A program made the position numbers and the translations under genes. Source: Ovoidimarina sp038744785 (GTDB taxonomy: Bacteria > Pseudomonadota > Alphaproteobacteria > Rhodobacterales > Rhodobacteraceae). From it: a stretch of DNA of 64,000 nucleotides. Positions 15,883 to 25,000 of the stretch are shown here, piece after piece (the stretch's first letter is position 1; every line of letters begins with the position of its first letter). The notes below the pieces were generated by a model. It ran no database searches. It had not been told where the DNA came from and worked only from the letters and a program-made list of their open reading frames with translations. The stretch lies in contig JBCDLX010000023.1 of assembly GCA_038744785.1 (NCBI GenBank), positions 17,986-81,985 of the forward strand, read 5' to 3'.

Positions 15883-17001
15883 GTGTTGCGAAGGTTTCAA
15901 TACATAGACCGCCCCAGCTTCCCTGACGATCTGTTCGCAGACGTTGACTCGGCACAGTTGCGGATGGCGTTGAGAAACCTCCAGTCCGCAGTGCGTGCCG
16001 TCACCGGTGCCATGCGAGACATGTACGCCTTCCCTGACGGCAGCGATCTCAAGGTTGGCGTCACTCCGGAGACCCACCTGAACGCAAGGGCCCGCCAGTC
16101 GCGTGTCGGCGGTCCCTTCGCGATCGAGTTTACCTCCGGCTACGTCCTTTGGGCGGCCGTCGTAAGCTCGGTACTCGCCCGCATGGTGGCCTCCGGGTTT
16201 CGCCTCGAAAGGACCGTGTCCCTGTCGTTCCGTGACTTCGCGGAGGACGTGGGGACGTCCGGGGTGCAAACCTGTGTCGACGTGACGATCAACGAGATCG
16301 GTCCGGACATCGAGGGCAGCTGGCTCTTTTTCTTCGAGTCACTCTATCTGCCGGTCTTGTTTCACGAGCTGGCCCATATCGTGCGAAGGCATCTCGGCCT
16401 GCTCAGACAGCGACAGGGCGGGGCGGGCCTGTGCATGGTGGACGAGTTGATGAGCCAGGATGTGGGCAACACACCTCCCGGCTTTCCGCTACGCGATGTC
16501 GAGATCGATGCGGACGTCTACTGCTCGGGTCTGTCCGGCGAGTTCGCCTTCGCGCGATCCGCGACCCTGCCGCGCTGGCAGTATATGACAGGCAAAGAGA
16601 ACCTTTATGCCGAATTCGTCGGATACGCACTCTTTGTGGTCGGCCAGGAACGCATGGCACGCGACAGGATCGGAACCCGCGACACCTACCCGTCGCCAAA
16701 TCTGCGGTTGCTCCTGCACTCTGTCGCCCACAGGGCGCGTTGGAATGTGGAACATCCCGAAAGTGACTATTTCGCGGAGATCTTTGAGCCCGCCATGGAA
16801 TTATTGGCACCGCTCGAACCGGCGTTCCCCGAGCTCGATCTCCTCCGGGACACGATTTCCAGGGAGGGGGAGGCCGACCTCAGGAAAGAGATCGCCGCCT
16901 ATTTCGATCAGGACCCCGAAACGGAGGACGGGCTTTTTGCACCCTTCGCGTCCGACGCGCGATGGAGCGACCCCATCCCGAAATTCTTTGGGATTTCGTG
17001 A
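15883..17001 (+). CDS. HExxH zinc-peptidase-like protein 1 of the triple-zincin operon
   Basis: The product is about 372 residues from GTG 15883, which has AGGAGA nine bases upstream; an in-frame TTG at 15826 lacks such a site. The segment FHELAHIVRRHLG (about residues 160-172) is a zincin motif. Downstream, VEIDADVYCSG supplies an ExxAD-type third ligand, as in M48-like gluzincins. A preceding hydrophobic helix (WLFFFESLYLPVLF) packs against the motif. No signal peptide is visible, so it is probably cytoplasmic. Four bases separate it from the next gene. I do not recognise the family beyond 'zincin'. Confidence 0.75.
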   Translation: MLRRFQYIDRPSFPDDLFADVDSAQLRMALRNLQSAVRAVTGAMRDMYAFPDGSDLKVGVTPETHLNARARQSRVGGPFAIEFTSGYVLWAAVVSSVLARMVASGFRLERTVSLSFRDFAEDVGTSGVQTCVDVTINEIGPDIEGSWLFFFESLYLPVLFHELAHIVRRHLGLLRQRQGGAGLCMVDELMSQDVGNTPPGFPLRDVEIDADVYCSGLSGEFAFARSATLPRWQYMTGKENLYAEFVGYALFVVGQERMARDRIGTRDTYPSPNLRLLLHSVAHRARWNVEHPESDYFAEIFEPAMELLAPLEPAFPELDLLRDTISREGEADLRKEIAAYFDQDPETEDGLFAPFASDARWSDPIPKFFGIS

Positions 17002-17005
17002 TCGA

Positions 17006-18088
17006 ATGGAAGAGGTCTCGCGTGCGTTTTGGAAGGTAGATCCCATCGTCAGGACTATGGGCGGATATCTCGACGTCAAGGGGCTTACACCGGTCGAGAC
17101 GACATTGGTGCACTGGACCATACATGTCTTCGAGATCAACATAGGCCTCCTGGACGCGCGCGATCCGGACCTCGACATCAAGGGGATCGACCTCGTCATC
17201 TCGGCTGGCGATGCGCCGAACGCGGCCGCGCGCCAATCGGGCGATCGCCGTGCAGTCATCATAAGCCTCGGCCTGCTTCGAAAACTGTGGCGGTTCCTTA
17301 CGGCCGCAGCCCATCATCCGGACGTGCTTTCGCGCGCGCACCCCCTGAAGGATCCGGGCAAATCTTGGAAAGAGGCGCTCGACGGCCCGCTCATCGCCTT
17401 CGATGACTGGTCGATGGAGGCGGAGCGTGCGGAGTACTTCGTCGACATTCTGATGCAGATGTTCGACTACGTGATTTCGCACGAACTCGCGCACCTCCTG
17501 CGGCGGCATATCGATCTCCTCTTTCCGGACGCAACACCCGGCTTCGTCGACGAAGCGGCAACATATCTGGACCAAGTCCCCGGCCAATCGTCAGACATGC
17601 GGCCGGAAACGCTACAGGATATCGAGTTTGACGCGGATGCGAACGGGCTGAACCAAATGCTCCTGAGCATGGATGAGAAACATCCGTTTCGGACGGGCTG
17701 GGCCGCGGAGGATGGGCTCGAATACGGCTTCCAGCTGGCGTTCGCCCATATCCTTGTCATGCGGGCGCTCGACACAAGGGAGGGTCCGGTGGATCGACCG
17801 GGGACGGAACATCCCTCCCCACTCTTTCGGGCGATGAACTTCACCAACCTGGTGTTCAGATCCCTTCACGACCTGGTGCCGTGTGACTTTGAAGAGTCGG
17901 TGCGCGTCCACGACACCGCCTGGTTCGAGGCGAGTGAGATCTCCAAAGACATCGGTTTCGGCGACGGAAGATGGTTCGGGGAAGGCCCGTCGGACGCGGA
18001 TCATGAGAAGTTCCTCATCAGCGAAGCGCGATATTTCGAGGCCACGCGCCGGATCGATCGCATCCTCGACGGTGATGACAATGGGTGA
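17006..18088 (+). CDS. HExxH zinc-peptidase-like protein 2 of the triple-zincin operon
   Basis: The product is 360 residues from ATG 17006, four bases after the previous stop; a longer in-frame extension would lie inside gene 1. It repeats the architecture of gene 1: an N-terminal alpha/beta region with a strand-rich segment (IDLVISAGDAPN, RRAVIISLGLL), the zincin helix ISHELAHLLRRHID (about 157-170) and the ligand segment IEFDADANG (about 206-214). Gene 1 and gene 2 look like diverged paralogues. The end overlaps gene 3. Substrate unknown. Confidence 0.75.
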   Translation: MEEVSRAFWKVDPIVRTMGGYLDVKGLTPVETTLVHWTIHVFEINIGLLDARDPDLDIKGIDLVISAGDAPNAAARQSGDRRAVIISLGLLRKLWRFLTAAAHHPDVLSRAHPLKDPGKSWKEALDGPLIAFDDWSMEAERAEYFVDILMQMFDYVISHELAHLLRRHIDLLFPDATPGFVDEAATYLDQVPGQSSDMRPETLQDIEFDADANGLNQMLLSMDEKHPFRTGWAAEDGLEYGFQLAFAHILVMRALDTREGPVDRPGTEHPSPLFRAMNFTNLVFRSLHDLVPCDFEESVRVHDTAWFEASEISKDIGFGDGRWFGEGPSDADHEKFLISEARYFEATRRIDRILDGDDNG

Positions 18089-19067
18089 GCAAGACCTCGA
18101 AACCCTGACCATGATCCGCGTCGCCGGAGAGTTCGTCATCTACGTGCTCTTCCCCGGGATCGACGAGACAGCCTTCGCCGAACGGATAGACTGGCGGCAT
18201 CGCGACAGTGTGGGCCTTGACGCGATCATTTCGCCCTGGCGCAAGGATCGCTATCGCATCGCGATCGGAACCGCTGTACCCGATCTCATCCTGTCTCGCC
18301 TCCAAGCCGTCAACGTCGAAGGAGAGACCGCAGCTCGGGCCGAACGGTTGGGCGGGATCGAACCCGCAATGACGCTGGCATGGTTTGCCGGTGTCGCCTT
18401 CTTTGCCACCCACGAAGCCTGCCACGCCGCAGCAGGCCATGTCGCCTATCAGAAGGCGCTGAATCCGGAAACAAACACGGGTGACTTGCCGCGACCTCTG
18501 GATCTGGCGACATTCCGGCTCCTGTCAGAGCTTGAAGCCGATGGAGCCGCCGCGGCCAGCCTCCTGTCGGCGGATTATGAGCTAATGCGCACGATCGAGG
18601 GGCTCTCATCCGACGGTGACGACAGAGCCGACAGCGCCATGATGTTCATCGTCATCGGCGTCTTCGCGACCCTGGAACTTCTCGCCTCGGAAGGGCCCGT
18701 CGAGGATGGGTATCCAACGCCCGAGACGCGCTACCTGAACGTGGTCGCGGCCGTGTTCCGTCACGTGGCACCGAACCTGCTCCAGCTGAAGTCGGGCGAC
18801 TATGTTCGCCGCGAGGCGAGCGACGAAGAGGTGCAAAACGTCGCGAACAGGTTTCGCCACTCGGTCCTTCCGGCGCTCGCCGCCCTGAACCACTTCGATG
18901 TGACCACGCCCTTCGGGGAAGACATTGCGGCGCTACTCGGCGGGGCGGTCCCCAACAAAAGTGAGGCAGGGCGAGACCTTGCGCGCTATAGTCGCGACCG
19001 TGCCCGATTCATGCGGGCATTGAGTAGATTTCGAGAGACACGGATGTGGGACGATTTCAATGACTGA
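18075..19067 (+). CDS. HExxH zinc-peptidase-like protein 3 of the triple-zincin operon
   Basis: The product is 330 residues from ATG 18075 (or 18081), overlapping the end of gene 2. Its zincin motif is degenerate in flavour, ATHEACHAAAGH (about 111-122), and the third ligand is SELEADGAAAA (about 151-161). HExxH and ExxAD are therefore kept in all three proteins. A hydrophobic helix MTLAWFAGVAFFA precedes the motif. The overlaps with its neighbours show one transcript for genes 1-4. The function is unknown; a peptidase acting on a host or invader protein is the simplest guess. Confidence 0.72.
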   Translation: MTMGEQDLETLTMIRVAGEFVIYVLFPGIDETAFAERIDWRHRDSVGLDAIISPWRKDRYRIAIGTAVPDLILSRLQAVNVEGETAARAERLGGIEPAMTLAWFAGVAFFATHEACHAAAGHVAYQKALNPETNTGDLPRPLDLATFRLLSELEADGAAAASLLSADYELMRTIEGLSSDGDDRADSAMMFIVIGVFATLELLASEGPVEDGYPTPETRYLNVVAAVFRHVAPNLLQLKSGDYVRREASDEEVQNVANRFRHSVLPALAALNHFDVTTPFGEDIAALLGGAVPNKSEAGRDLARYSRDRARFMRALSRFRETRMWDDFND

Positions 19068-19377
19068 CGTTGTGGTGGTGATGCGCCTTGCTGGCGATGA
19101 CGCGGACGCGTCCAAACAGGATATCCTCGCGCTGTTGGAAGGCGTGGCCGGTGCGGACGTTACCGACAGCTCGGTCGACGCGGCCCTAGGCATGACCGCA
19201 AAAGAGCTTGTGCTAACCGTGACGATCAGTTTCGCGACGTCGGTCTCGGCGAATTTCGCAACCAAGGCGATCGAGGACGCGTTGCAAGGACCGCTACCCG
19301 ACCAGGTGACGGTCGAAGAGATCTTTTGTGAGACGCCCTCCGAGAACGATGGCACGGTGGAAGAGAGCCCGGAGTGA
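19060..19377 (+). CDS. Small partner protein of the triple-zincin operon
   Basis: The product is 105 residues and overlaps gene 3 by 8 bases. It has a strand (DVVVVMRLAG), a helix (ASKQDILALLEGV), a second strand-like hydrophobic stretch (KELVLTVTISFATSVSA), a helix (NFATKAIEDALQG) and an acidic tail. The shape recalls the small 'effector-associated' constant components described in bacterial conflict systems. That is only a resemblance of length and secondary structure. It may be an adaptor or inhibitor for the three zincins. Confidence 0.6.
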   Translation: MTDVVVVMRLAGDDADASKQDILALLEGVAGADVTDSSVDAALGMTAKELVLTVTISFATSVSANFATKAIEDALQGPLPDQVTVEEIFCETPSENDGTVEESPE

Positions 19378-19460
19378 TGCTTTGCCAGCGGGGCTATCGG
19401 ACCGACGAGTTTCGCCATCATCCTGCGACGGACAGGCCGTTGACCTCGAACTGATCGACC

Positions 19461-19498
19461 ACAAAGAAAAACGGGAGCCGCGTTTCCGCAGCTCCCGT
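19461..19498 (-). terminator. Intrinsic terminator of the DUF736 transcript
   Basis: ACGGGAGC (19471-19478) pairs with GCTCCCGT (19491-19498), with extra pairing inside. On the minus strand it is followed by TTTTTCTTT. It lies 65 bases past the stop of the DUF736 gene, and in the other direction it bounds the plus-strand zincin operon. Confidence 0.8.
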
Positions 19499-19563
19499 AG
19501 GCTAGGTAGGCCGGGCCGGTCTAGGCCGACCTCGCTTATCGATCGGGACCAGGTCCTGTCACA

Positions 19564-20292
19564 TCAGGACACCAGAGACAGTCCCGCACCGGCGTCCCGC
19601 TCGCGCGCACCGCTCTCGACGAAGGGAATGATCGAGAAGGTCTGGCCGCCGCGCTGCTCCTCGTTCTGCACGGCGTTTACCCGCAGATCGCCATCGGGCG
19701 TGTTGATGAGAAGTGAGACGTAGTCGTTGCCGGTCCGGTTGCTTTTCGCCATCCAGGCCGAACCCACACGGATCGGGTGGCCCTTGGGCGAGCTAACCTC
19801 GATCCGGTAGTCGGGATGGGTTTCTTCGGCCTTGAACGCGTTCTCGATCAACATGAAGTCGAGGTCGAACATCATGTTCGCGATGTAGCCGGCGAAGGCG
19901 TTGTCTGCATCCATCGCGGTCAACTCGCCCGAGATCGAGCCTGACTTCATGGCACCGTTCGAGACGAGCGGGATGATCTCGAACTCACCGGTCATTGCTT
20001 CGCGTGCTTCCTTGGTCTGCACGGCGTTGACTCGAAAGGGCCCGAGGCCGACATCGATCTGCATCGAGATGTAAGGATTGCCGGTGGTATTGCCGGTCTC
20101 GTTCCAGGCCGTGCCGATACGCACCTTCCGGCCGGACTTGTTCACCGCGGTCACGTCATAATCTGGGCTACGCTCGGACATCTTCGTGCGGGTCTCGAGC
20201 TGGATCGCGATGTCGAACCGGGTCGAATGGATCATGCCGAAATAGGCAGTGGCTGCGCTCTCGGCGTTTTTGGTCAGGGTTCCTGCGAACAT
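19564..20292 (-). CDS. Tandem DUF736-family protein
   Basis: The product is 242 residues from ATG 20292, with AAGGAGAAG upstream. It contains two DUF736-like units in tandem. Each has a strand pair followed by PDY-type core residues (SPDYDVTAVNKSGRKVRIGTAW... and HPDYRIEVSSPKGHPIRVGSAW...), then a G-x-YIS/YVS strand and a VNAVQ turn. DUF736 is normally a single ~100-residue unit on rhizobial and Rhodobacterales plasmids, with no known biochemical role. The duplication in one chain is unusual. It ends at the terminator at 19461-19498. Confidence 0.8.
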   Translation of the reverse strand: MFAGTLTKNAESAATAYFGMIHSTRFDIAIQLETRTKMSERSPDYDVTAVNKSGRKVRIGTAWNETGNTTGNPYISMQIDVGLGPFRVNAVQTKEAREAMTGEFEIIPLVSNGAMKSGSISGELTAMDADNAFAGYIANMMFDLDFMLIENAFKAEETHPDYRIEVSSPKGHPIRVGSAWMAKSNRTGNDYVSLLINTPDGDLRVNAVQNEEQRGGQTFSIIPFVESGARERDAGAGLSLVS

Positions 20293-20409
20293 GGGTCTTC
20301 TCCTTGGGTTTGCCGGTGCCCGGTTTCCTGCCAGAGCACGCGGGATTGCTTTTCGACCCCTCATGGGATCGCAAAACCACAAAGCCCTCTCTCCTTTCTC
20401 TCCTGCCCG

Positions 20410-20688
20410 TCAGCCCAGCCCGGCGGTAGACGAGGTGTCCGACGTCGCCCCGCGCACCACCCTCCCCTGCGCTGTCGCGCCATCATGGCCCGGCTCCGAT
20501 ATGAAGAAGTCTGCCTCGGCTCCGTTCAGCCGTCGGCCGCTCCGGTCGGTCAACCCGATCGTGCTGCCGTTCCGCACAAAGGTGATGAGGTATTGGCCGA
20601 GGCCATCCCGATGCACCCGGTAGCCCTCGTTCGCCCAGTGGGCGGATTTGCCGGCATCCACGGCGGCCTTGATCTCCGCGACGTTCAT
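20410..20688 (-). CDS. Small plasmid protein, unknown function
   Basis: The product is 92 residues from ATG 20688, which has GGAG six bases upstream; an ATG at 20700 is poorer. It has an N-terminal helix (VAEIKAAVDAGKSAHW), then strands (YRVHRDGLGQYLITFVRNGSTIGLTD) and a low-complexity tail. Proteins with this 'hydrophilic helix plus small beta sheet' layout are frequent in leading regions of Rhodobacterales plasmids. No function is assigned. Confidence 0.65.
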   Translation of the reverse strand: MNVAEIKAAVDAGKSAHWANEGYRVHRDGLGQYLITFVRNGSTIGLTDRSGRRLNGAEADFFISEPGHDGATAQGRVVRGATSDTSSTAGLG

Positions 20689-20768
20689 CTGGTTCTCCAT
20701 TTCAGTGTTGGCATTGGAAAAAGAGAGGCCCGATCCGTGGATCGGGCCTCTGTGCAACCGCGATTGAC

Positions 20769-21050
20769 CTACCAGTCGAAGACGTCGAGATAGGGGGCGG
20801 GCGGGACGTCCCGATCGAACAGGACGTAGTCGCAGCCTGCATCCATCGCCAACGACATGACCGTCTTGAAGGCGTCACAGTCGACGCCTTCCGGCAGATC
20901 GGCGAGGGTTTCAGGGATGGAGAACAGCCAGCCATACTCATTCTGCATGCTTGGCGGTTTGGCAAAGAGCCCGTTCTCGATAGCCTGGACGGTTTGTTCA
21001 GGCAGATGCGCGGTGCTGCAATCGTAGAATCTGCGGACGTTGCGCATCAT
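20769..21050 (-). CDS. DUF5983-like protein
   Basis: The product is 93 residues. It has the features I associate with DUF5983: an N-terminal STAHLPEQT segment, a central EYGWLFSIPE strand, a helix FKTVMSLAMDAG, and the terminal DYVLFDRDVPPAPYLDVFDW ending in a DW. Its start overlaps the stop of the upstream DUF6915-like gene, so the cluster DUF6878-DUF6915-DUF5983 is one transcript. The function is unknown; such genes accompany ArdC and antirestriction genes on plasmids. Confidence 0.75.
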   Translation of the reverse strand: MMRNVRRFYDCSTAHLPEQTVQAIENGLFAKPPSMQNEYGWLFSIPETLADLPEGVDCDAFKTVMSLAMDAGCDYVLFDRDVPPAPYLDVFDW

Positions 21051-21487
21051 GATCCCCTCGCCTCCATCCAGTCCTTGAGGCCGAGGATCGTCTTGCCTTC
21101 AGCCACCTCGGCCAGCCATTCCGTGCGCGGATCGCCAACGGGCTCACGTGCCAGCAGGTCGATATGCCCATTGGCCATCCAGGCCTCGGGCTGAATCCGC
21201 CCGAGCCAGTCGGCGAGGCTCGGGATGCGGCCCTGACAGTCTTCGCGGACATGCTGCTCGCCGATCCAGCGGATGGGAATCTCGCGCCCCGCCTCGTTGG
21301 TGAGCGAAAGCCCGAAGACACGTTCGGCCTCGAAGATACCTTGCGTGTGATGGCGCAGAGCACGGTGGGTGAAGATGGCGAGATGCTCCTTTGAGGCATC
21401 GAACCAGTCGTGAACGGCCTGATAGTCGGATGGCGTTCCGCCATACTTCCGGGCGGAACTTTCGGCATGATGGAGGGGATGGGCCAT
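21047..21487 (-). CDS. DUF6915-like protein
   Basis: The product is 146 residues from ATG 21487 (MAHPLHHAESSARKYGG), which has GAGGG upstream; a longer frame extends into the upstream gene. The HPLHHAESSARKYGGTPSDYQAVHDWFDASK start and the later HRALRHHTQGIFEAERVFG are characteristic of DUF6915, a His-rich family. Conserved histidines suggest a metal site. It is followed by an overlapping DUF5983-like gene. Function unknown. Confidence 0.75.
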   Translation of the reverse strand: MAHPLHHAESSARKYGGTPSDYQAVHDWFDASKEHLAIFTHRALRHHTQGIFEAERVFGLSLTNEAGREIPIRWIGEQHVREDCQGRIPSLADWLGRIQPEAWMANGHIDLLAREPVGDPRTEWLAEVAEGKTILGLKDWMEARGS

Positions 21488-21488
21488 A

Positions 21489-21875
21489 TCACAGGCCCTC
21501 ATCGAAACTGTGGGAGCATTCAACGTAGCGGTCGGCATGATCGAGGGTGATGCTGTCGGCGATGACATCCCAGGTCAGCGTGCCGTAGCCGCCCTCGTTG
21601 TTCTCGAAGCCGGGATGCTGGTGATAGGCGACGGACCAGGCGAAGTCGCCGAGCTTCGTGCAGAGTTCGTCAGGGAGCGCAATGCCGACCGGTAGCACCG
21701 TCACGTCCTCGATATTGCCGGAATCGCCGTAGCCCTCGTATTCGGCGGTGACCTCGGTGATGCCGCGGCCTCGCAATTGCGGGAGCAGCTCGTTTCGGGT
21801 GGCCTTGTTGGTGGCTTCGCGCTCGGCCTGCCATCTTGCCATCGTCTTGGCGAAGGTGGTCTCGGAGTTGGTCAT
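21489..21875 (-). CDS. DUF6878-like protein
   Basis: The product is 128 residues from ATG 21875. It begins with a helix (FAKTMARWQAEREATNKATRNELLPQLRGRG) followed by strands (ITEVTAEYEGYGDSGNIEDVTVLP) and ends in a Tyr/His-rich region (FAWSVAYHQHPGFENNEGGYGTLTWDV). The GYGDSGNIED core and the late GGYGT motif fit DUF6878. It heads the three-gene DUF transcript. A palindromic box lies upstream at 21984. Confidence 0.72.
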   Translation of the reverse strand: MTNSETTFAKTMARWQAEREATNKATRNELLPQLRGRGITEVTAEYEGYGDSGNIEDVTVLPVGIALPDELCTKLGDFAWSVAYHQHPGFENNEGGYGTLTWDVIADSITLDHADRYVECSHSFDEGL

Positions 21876-21983
21876 GGGTCTCGTCCTCTTGTCTGGGATT
21901 GGGGAAGGTGCCGAGGGGTCCAGAGACCCGCCACGGCGGCGGAACGCGAGGGGGCAAAGCACCCTTCCACGTTCCCCCGACCG

Positions 21984-21995
21984 AAAGCCCGCTTT
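21984..21995. promoter_or_regulatory. AAAGCNNGCTTT box upstream of the DUF6878 gene
   Basis: AAAGC-CC-GCTTT, followed by CCCTTTC, sits in the spacer between the helicase gene and the DUF6878 start. The same palindrome with a CTTT tail occurs at 30244-30255 and 31351-31362, each upstream of a minus-strand gene. Confidence 0.45.
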
Positions 21996-22000
21996 CCCTT

Positions 22001-25000
22001 TCAGGCGGCGCGCTCCGCCGCCGTTTGGGACCCTTCCCCCACGATCCGAGCGAGGATGGCGGCGGTATCGACGCCCTCCCCGTGGGGCAGGAAGACCCGA
22101 AGCTGGAAGGCGATGATCTCGGTGAAACACCCGACCGCCTTCAGACCCTCGATGGCACCCTTATCGGCCCCGTCGATCTCGAGGCGGGCCGCGCCCGCGA
22201 CGCGGCGGCGGGTGAGCGTGAGACCCCGGCCCAGATCGACCGGCGCGGTGGATCCGAGCGCGGCCGTCAGCATGTCCTGCGGGGTTTTCGGTGTGCCGAC
22301 CATGAACCGCGCACGCAAGGCCGCGGCGCCGTCCTCGCTGACGGTGCGACCAATCATGCTCCCCTGCCCCTCTGGCGTGACCCGGTAGATGCGCTCGTTG
22401 CCCGAGGGGATGTCCTTCCAGATCGGCAGCAGCAGCCCGGTCAGCAGGTAAAGCTTCGTCGTCGTCACCTTCGGCAGGCTGTTGGCCTCTTCATCCCAGA
22501 GGCGGCGGAACTCTGAGGGTTTGATCTCCTCCCAGGCGGTGGCCTGGAACTTCCCTTCCTCGACATAGGTGGACCCGCTCGGCCGGATCACCTTGCGCAT
22601 GAGCGTGACGATCTCTTCGTCATACATCTGCATCGGACGCGAGGAGATCAGCGCCGCACGTCCCGAGGCGCTGTTGATCATGGTCATCTTGTCGGGATTC
22701 CGGTCCAAAGCCCCTTCTGCGGAGAGGACATGCACGGGGTCCGTCACTTCGAGCCCGATGATCCGTGTCACCGCCCCGGAGCGCGGACAGGTCCAGAGGT
22801 CTTCCGCCGAGACCTGTTCGATCCTCTCGCCACGCAACGTCTCGACGCCGAGATCGAGCGTGCCAGCGGCCCGCGCCCGCTCGGTCTGATCGGCAATCCG
22901 GCTCATGAACTCGGCAAAAAGCGCATTCTGCATGTAGATCGGCAGGGCTAGGACACGGTTTAGGAAGCGTTGGATTGGTGGAAGCTCTTCGAGCAGCACG
23001 CCGTCCTGGTCGATCAGCCGCAAGGCGGTCCAATCCGTGAACTGCTCATAGCTCATGGCCCCGGCACGCCCGGCGGCCAGGTCGGCGTAATAGCCTCGCA
23101 GCGCACCCCTTGCGATCGGGCTCTCGAGATTGTCTTCCTCGCGGAACATGCCCTGGGAGCCGGTCTCGCGCTGGCCCTTGGTGAGCGCGCCCAACTGATC
23201 GAGGCGCCGAGCGATCGTGGAGGTGAAGCGCTTCTCGCCATGTACATCCGAGGTGCAGACCCGGAAGAACGGCGCTGACACCTGAGCCGAGCGATGGGTG
23301 CGCCCAAGCCCCTGGATCGCCGCATCGGCGCGCCAACCGGGTTCGAGCAGATAGTGCCGCCGCCGCTTCTGGTTCTTCGCCGTCTTTGCGGCATGGTAGG
23401 ACCGGCCCGTCCCGCCGGCATCCGAGAAGATCAGAATATCCTTCTCGCCATCCATGAAGGCGCGGGTTTCCGAGGAATTGCTGCTCGCGGACCGCTTCTC
23501 GATGAAGAGGGCACCGTCGCTGGATTTCAGGGGCCGGATGGACCGCCCCGTCACCTCGGCCACGGCCTCGTCGCCGAAGGCCCAGAGGATCTGATCGAGT
23601 GCCGAGGGGATCGGCGCAAGCGCCATCAGCTCCATCATTGCCGCATCGCGCAAGGCCTCGGCCTCGCGCGAGACGACCAGGGCGCCATTCGCATCCCGGA
23701 GCGGCTCGGCCACCATGTTTCCGTCGATCTCGACCAGCTTCTGGGCATGGATCGGGAAGGCCTGTTCGAGGTAACTTAGAACGTAGTCGCGCGGCGTGAG
23801 CGCTCCCTCGACCAGCTCGTCTTCGGGGTCCATCGCTTCAAGCCGGCGTTTCAACAGGCTCTCTCCAGTTGAGACCACCTGGATGACGCAGGCAAATCCC
23901 TCGGCCAAATCACTTTCAATGGCACGGATGACGGTCGGGGCTTTCATGCCCATCAGAAGGTGGTTGAAGAAACGCTGTTTGGTGCTTTCGAAACGGGACT
24001 TGGCCGAGGCCTTGGCGGCGGAGGCGTTGGTCTGGCCGGAGGCATCGTTGACACCGGTCGCGGTCAGTGCCGCTTCGAGATTGTGATGGATCGTCCGGAA
24101 GGCCCCGGCATAGGCGTCGTAGATCTCGATCTGGGCGGGTGTGAGAGCATGTTCGAGCACGTCGTATTCCACGCCGTCGAAGCTGAGTGCTCGCGCGGTG
24201 TAGAAGCCGAGCGTTTTGAGGTCGCGCGCCACGACTTCCATCGCGGCAACGCCTCCGGCCTCCATCGCCGAGACGAAACTCTCCCGGCTCGGGAAGGGAT
24301 ATTCGGGCCCCTGCCCCCAGAGCCCGAGGCGTGAAGCATAGGCCAGATTCTGCACGCTGGTGGCGCCGGTTGCAGAGACATAGAAGACGCGGGCACGTGG
24401 CGCGGCCAGCTGCAGGCGCAGTCCAGCCATGCCCTGCTGGGAGGGCTTGACGCCCCTGCCCGCGTCGGACCCCGCGGCGTTCTGCATTGCGTGGGCCTCA
24501 TCAAAAGCCAGCACTCCGTCGAACCCCTCGCCCATCCAGCCCAGAACCTGGCTCAACCGGGTCGTGCCGCATTTGCCTGCGGACCGGAGTGTCGCGTAGG
24601 TCACAAAAAGGATGCCATCGCCCATGGAGATGGGCTGGTCAGGCTTCCATTTGGAGAGCGGTTGGATGTCGGCGGGCGAGCCGCCGAGGTCGGTCCAGTC
24701 GCGGATTGCGTCCTCGATGAGCGTGGCGGATTTGGATATCCAGACCGCCTTGCGACGACCCGCGAGCCAGTTCACCAGGATGAGCCCGGCGCATTCGCGG
24801 CCCTTGCCGCAGCCGGTGCCGTCGCCGAGGAAATACCCTAGGAGATAGGCGCGGGCCTCCGGATCGTCGTCGGCCCGGGTCATCCGGGTCTGGTCCTCGT
24901 CGATCGTGAACCGCCCCGGCAAGTCGCGTTCGTGCGCGTCGTTCGCCATGAGGATGGTCTCGAGCTGGGCCTCGGAGAGATGACCCTCCTCAATCAGCCG

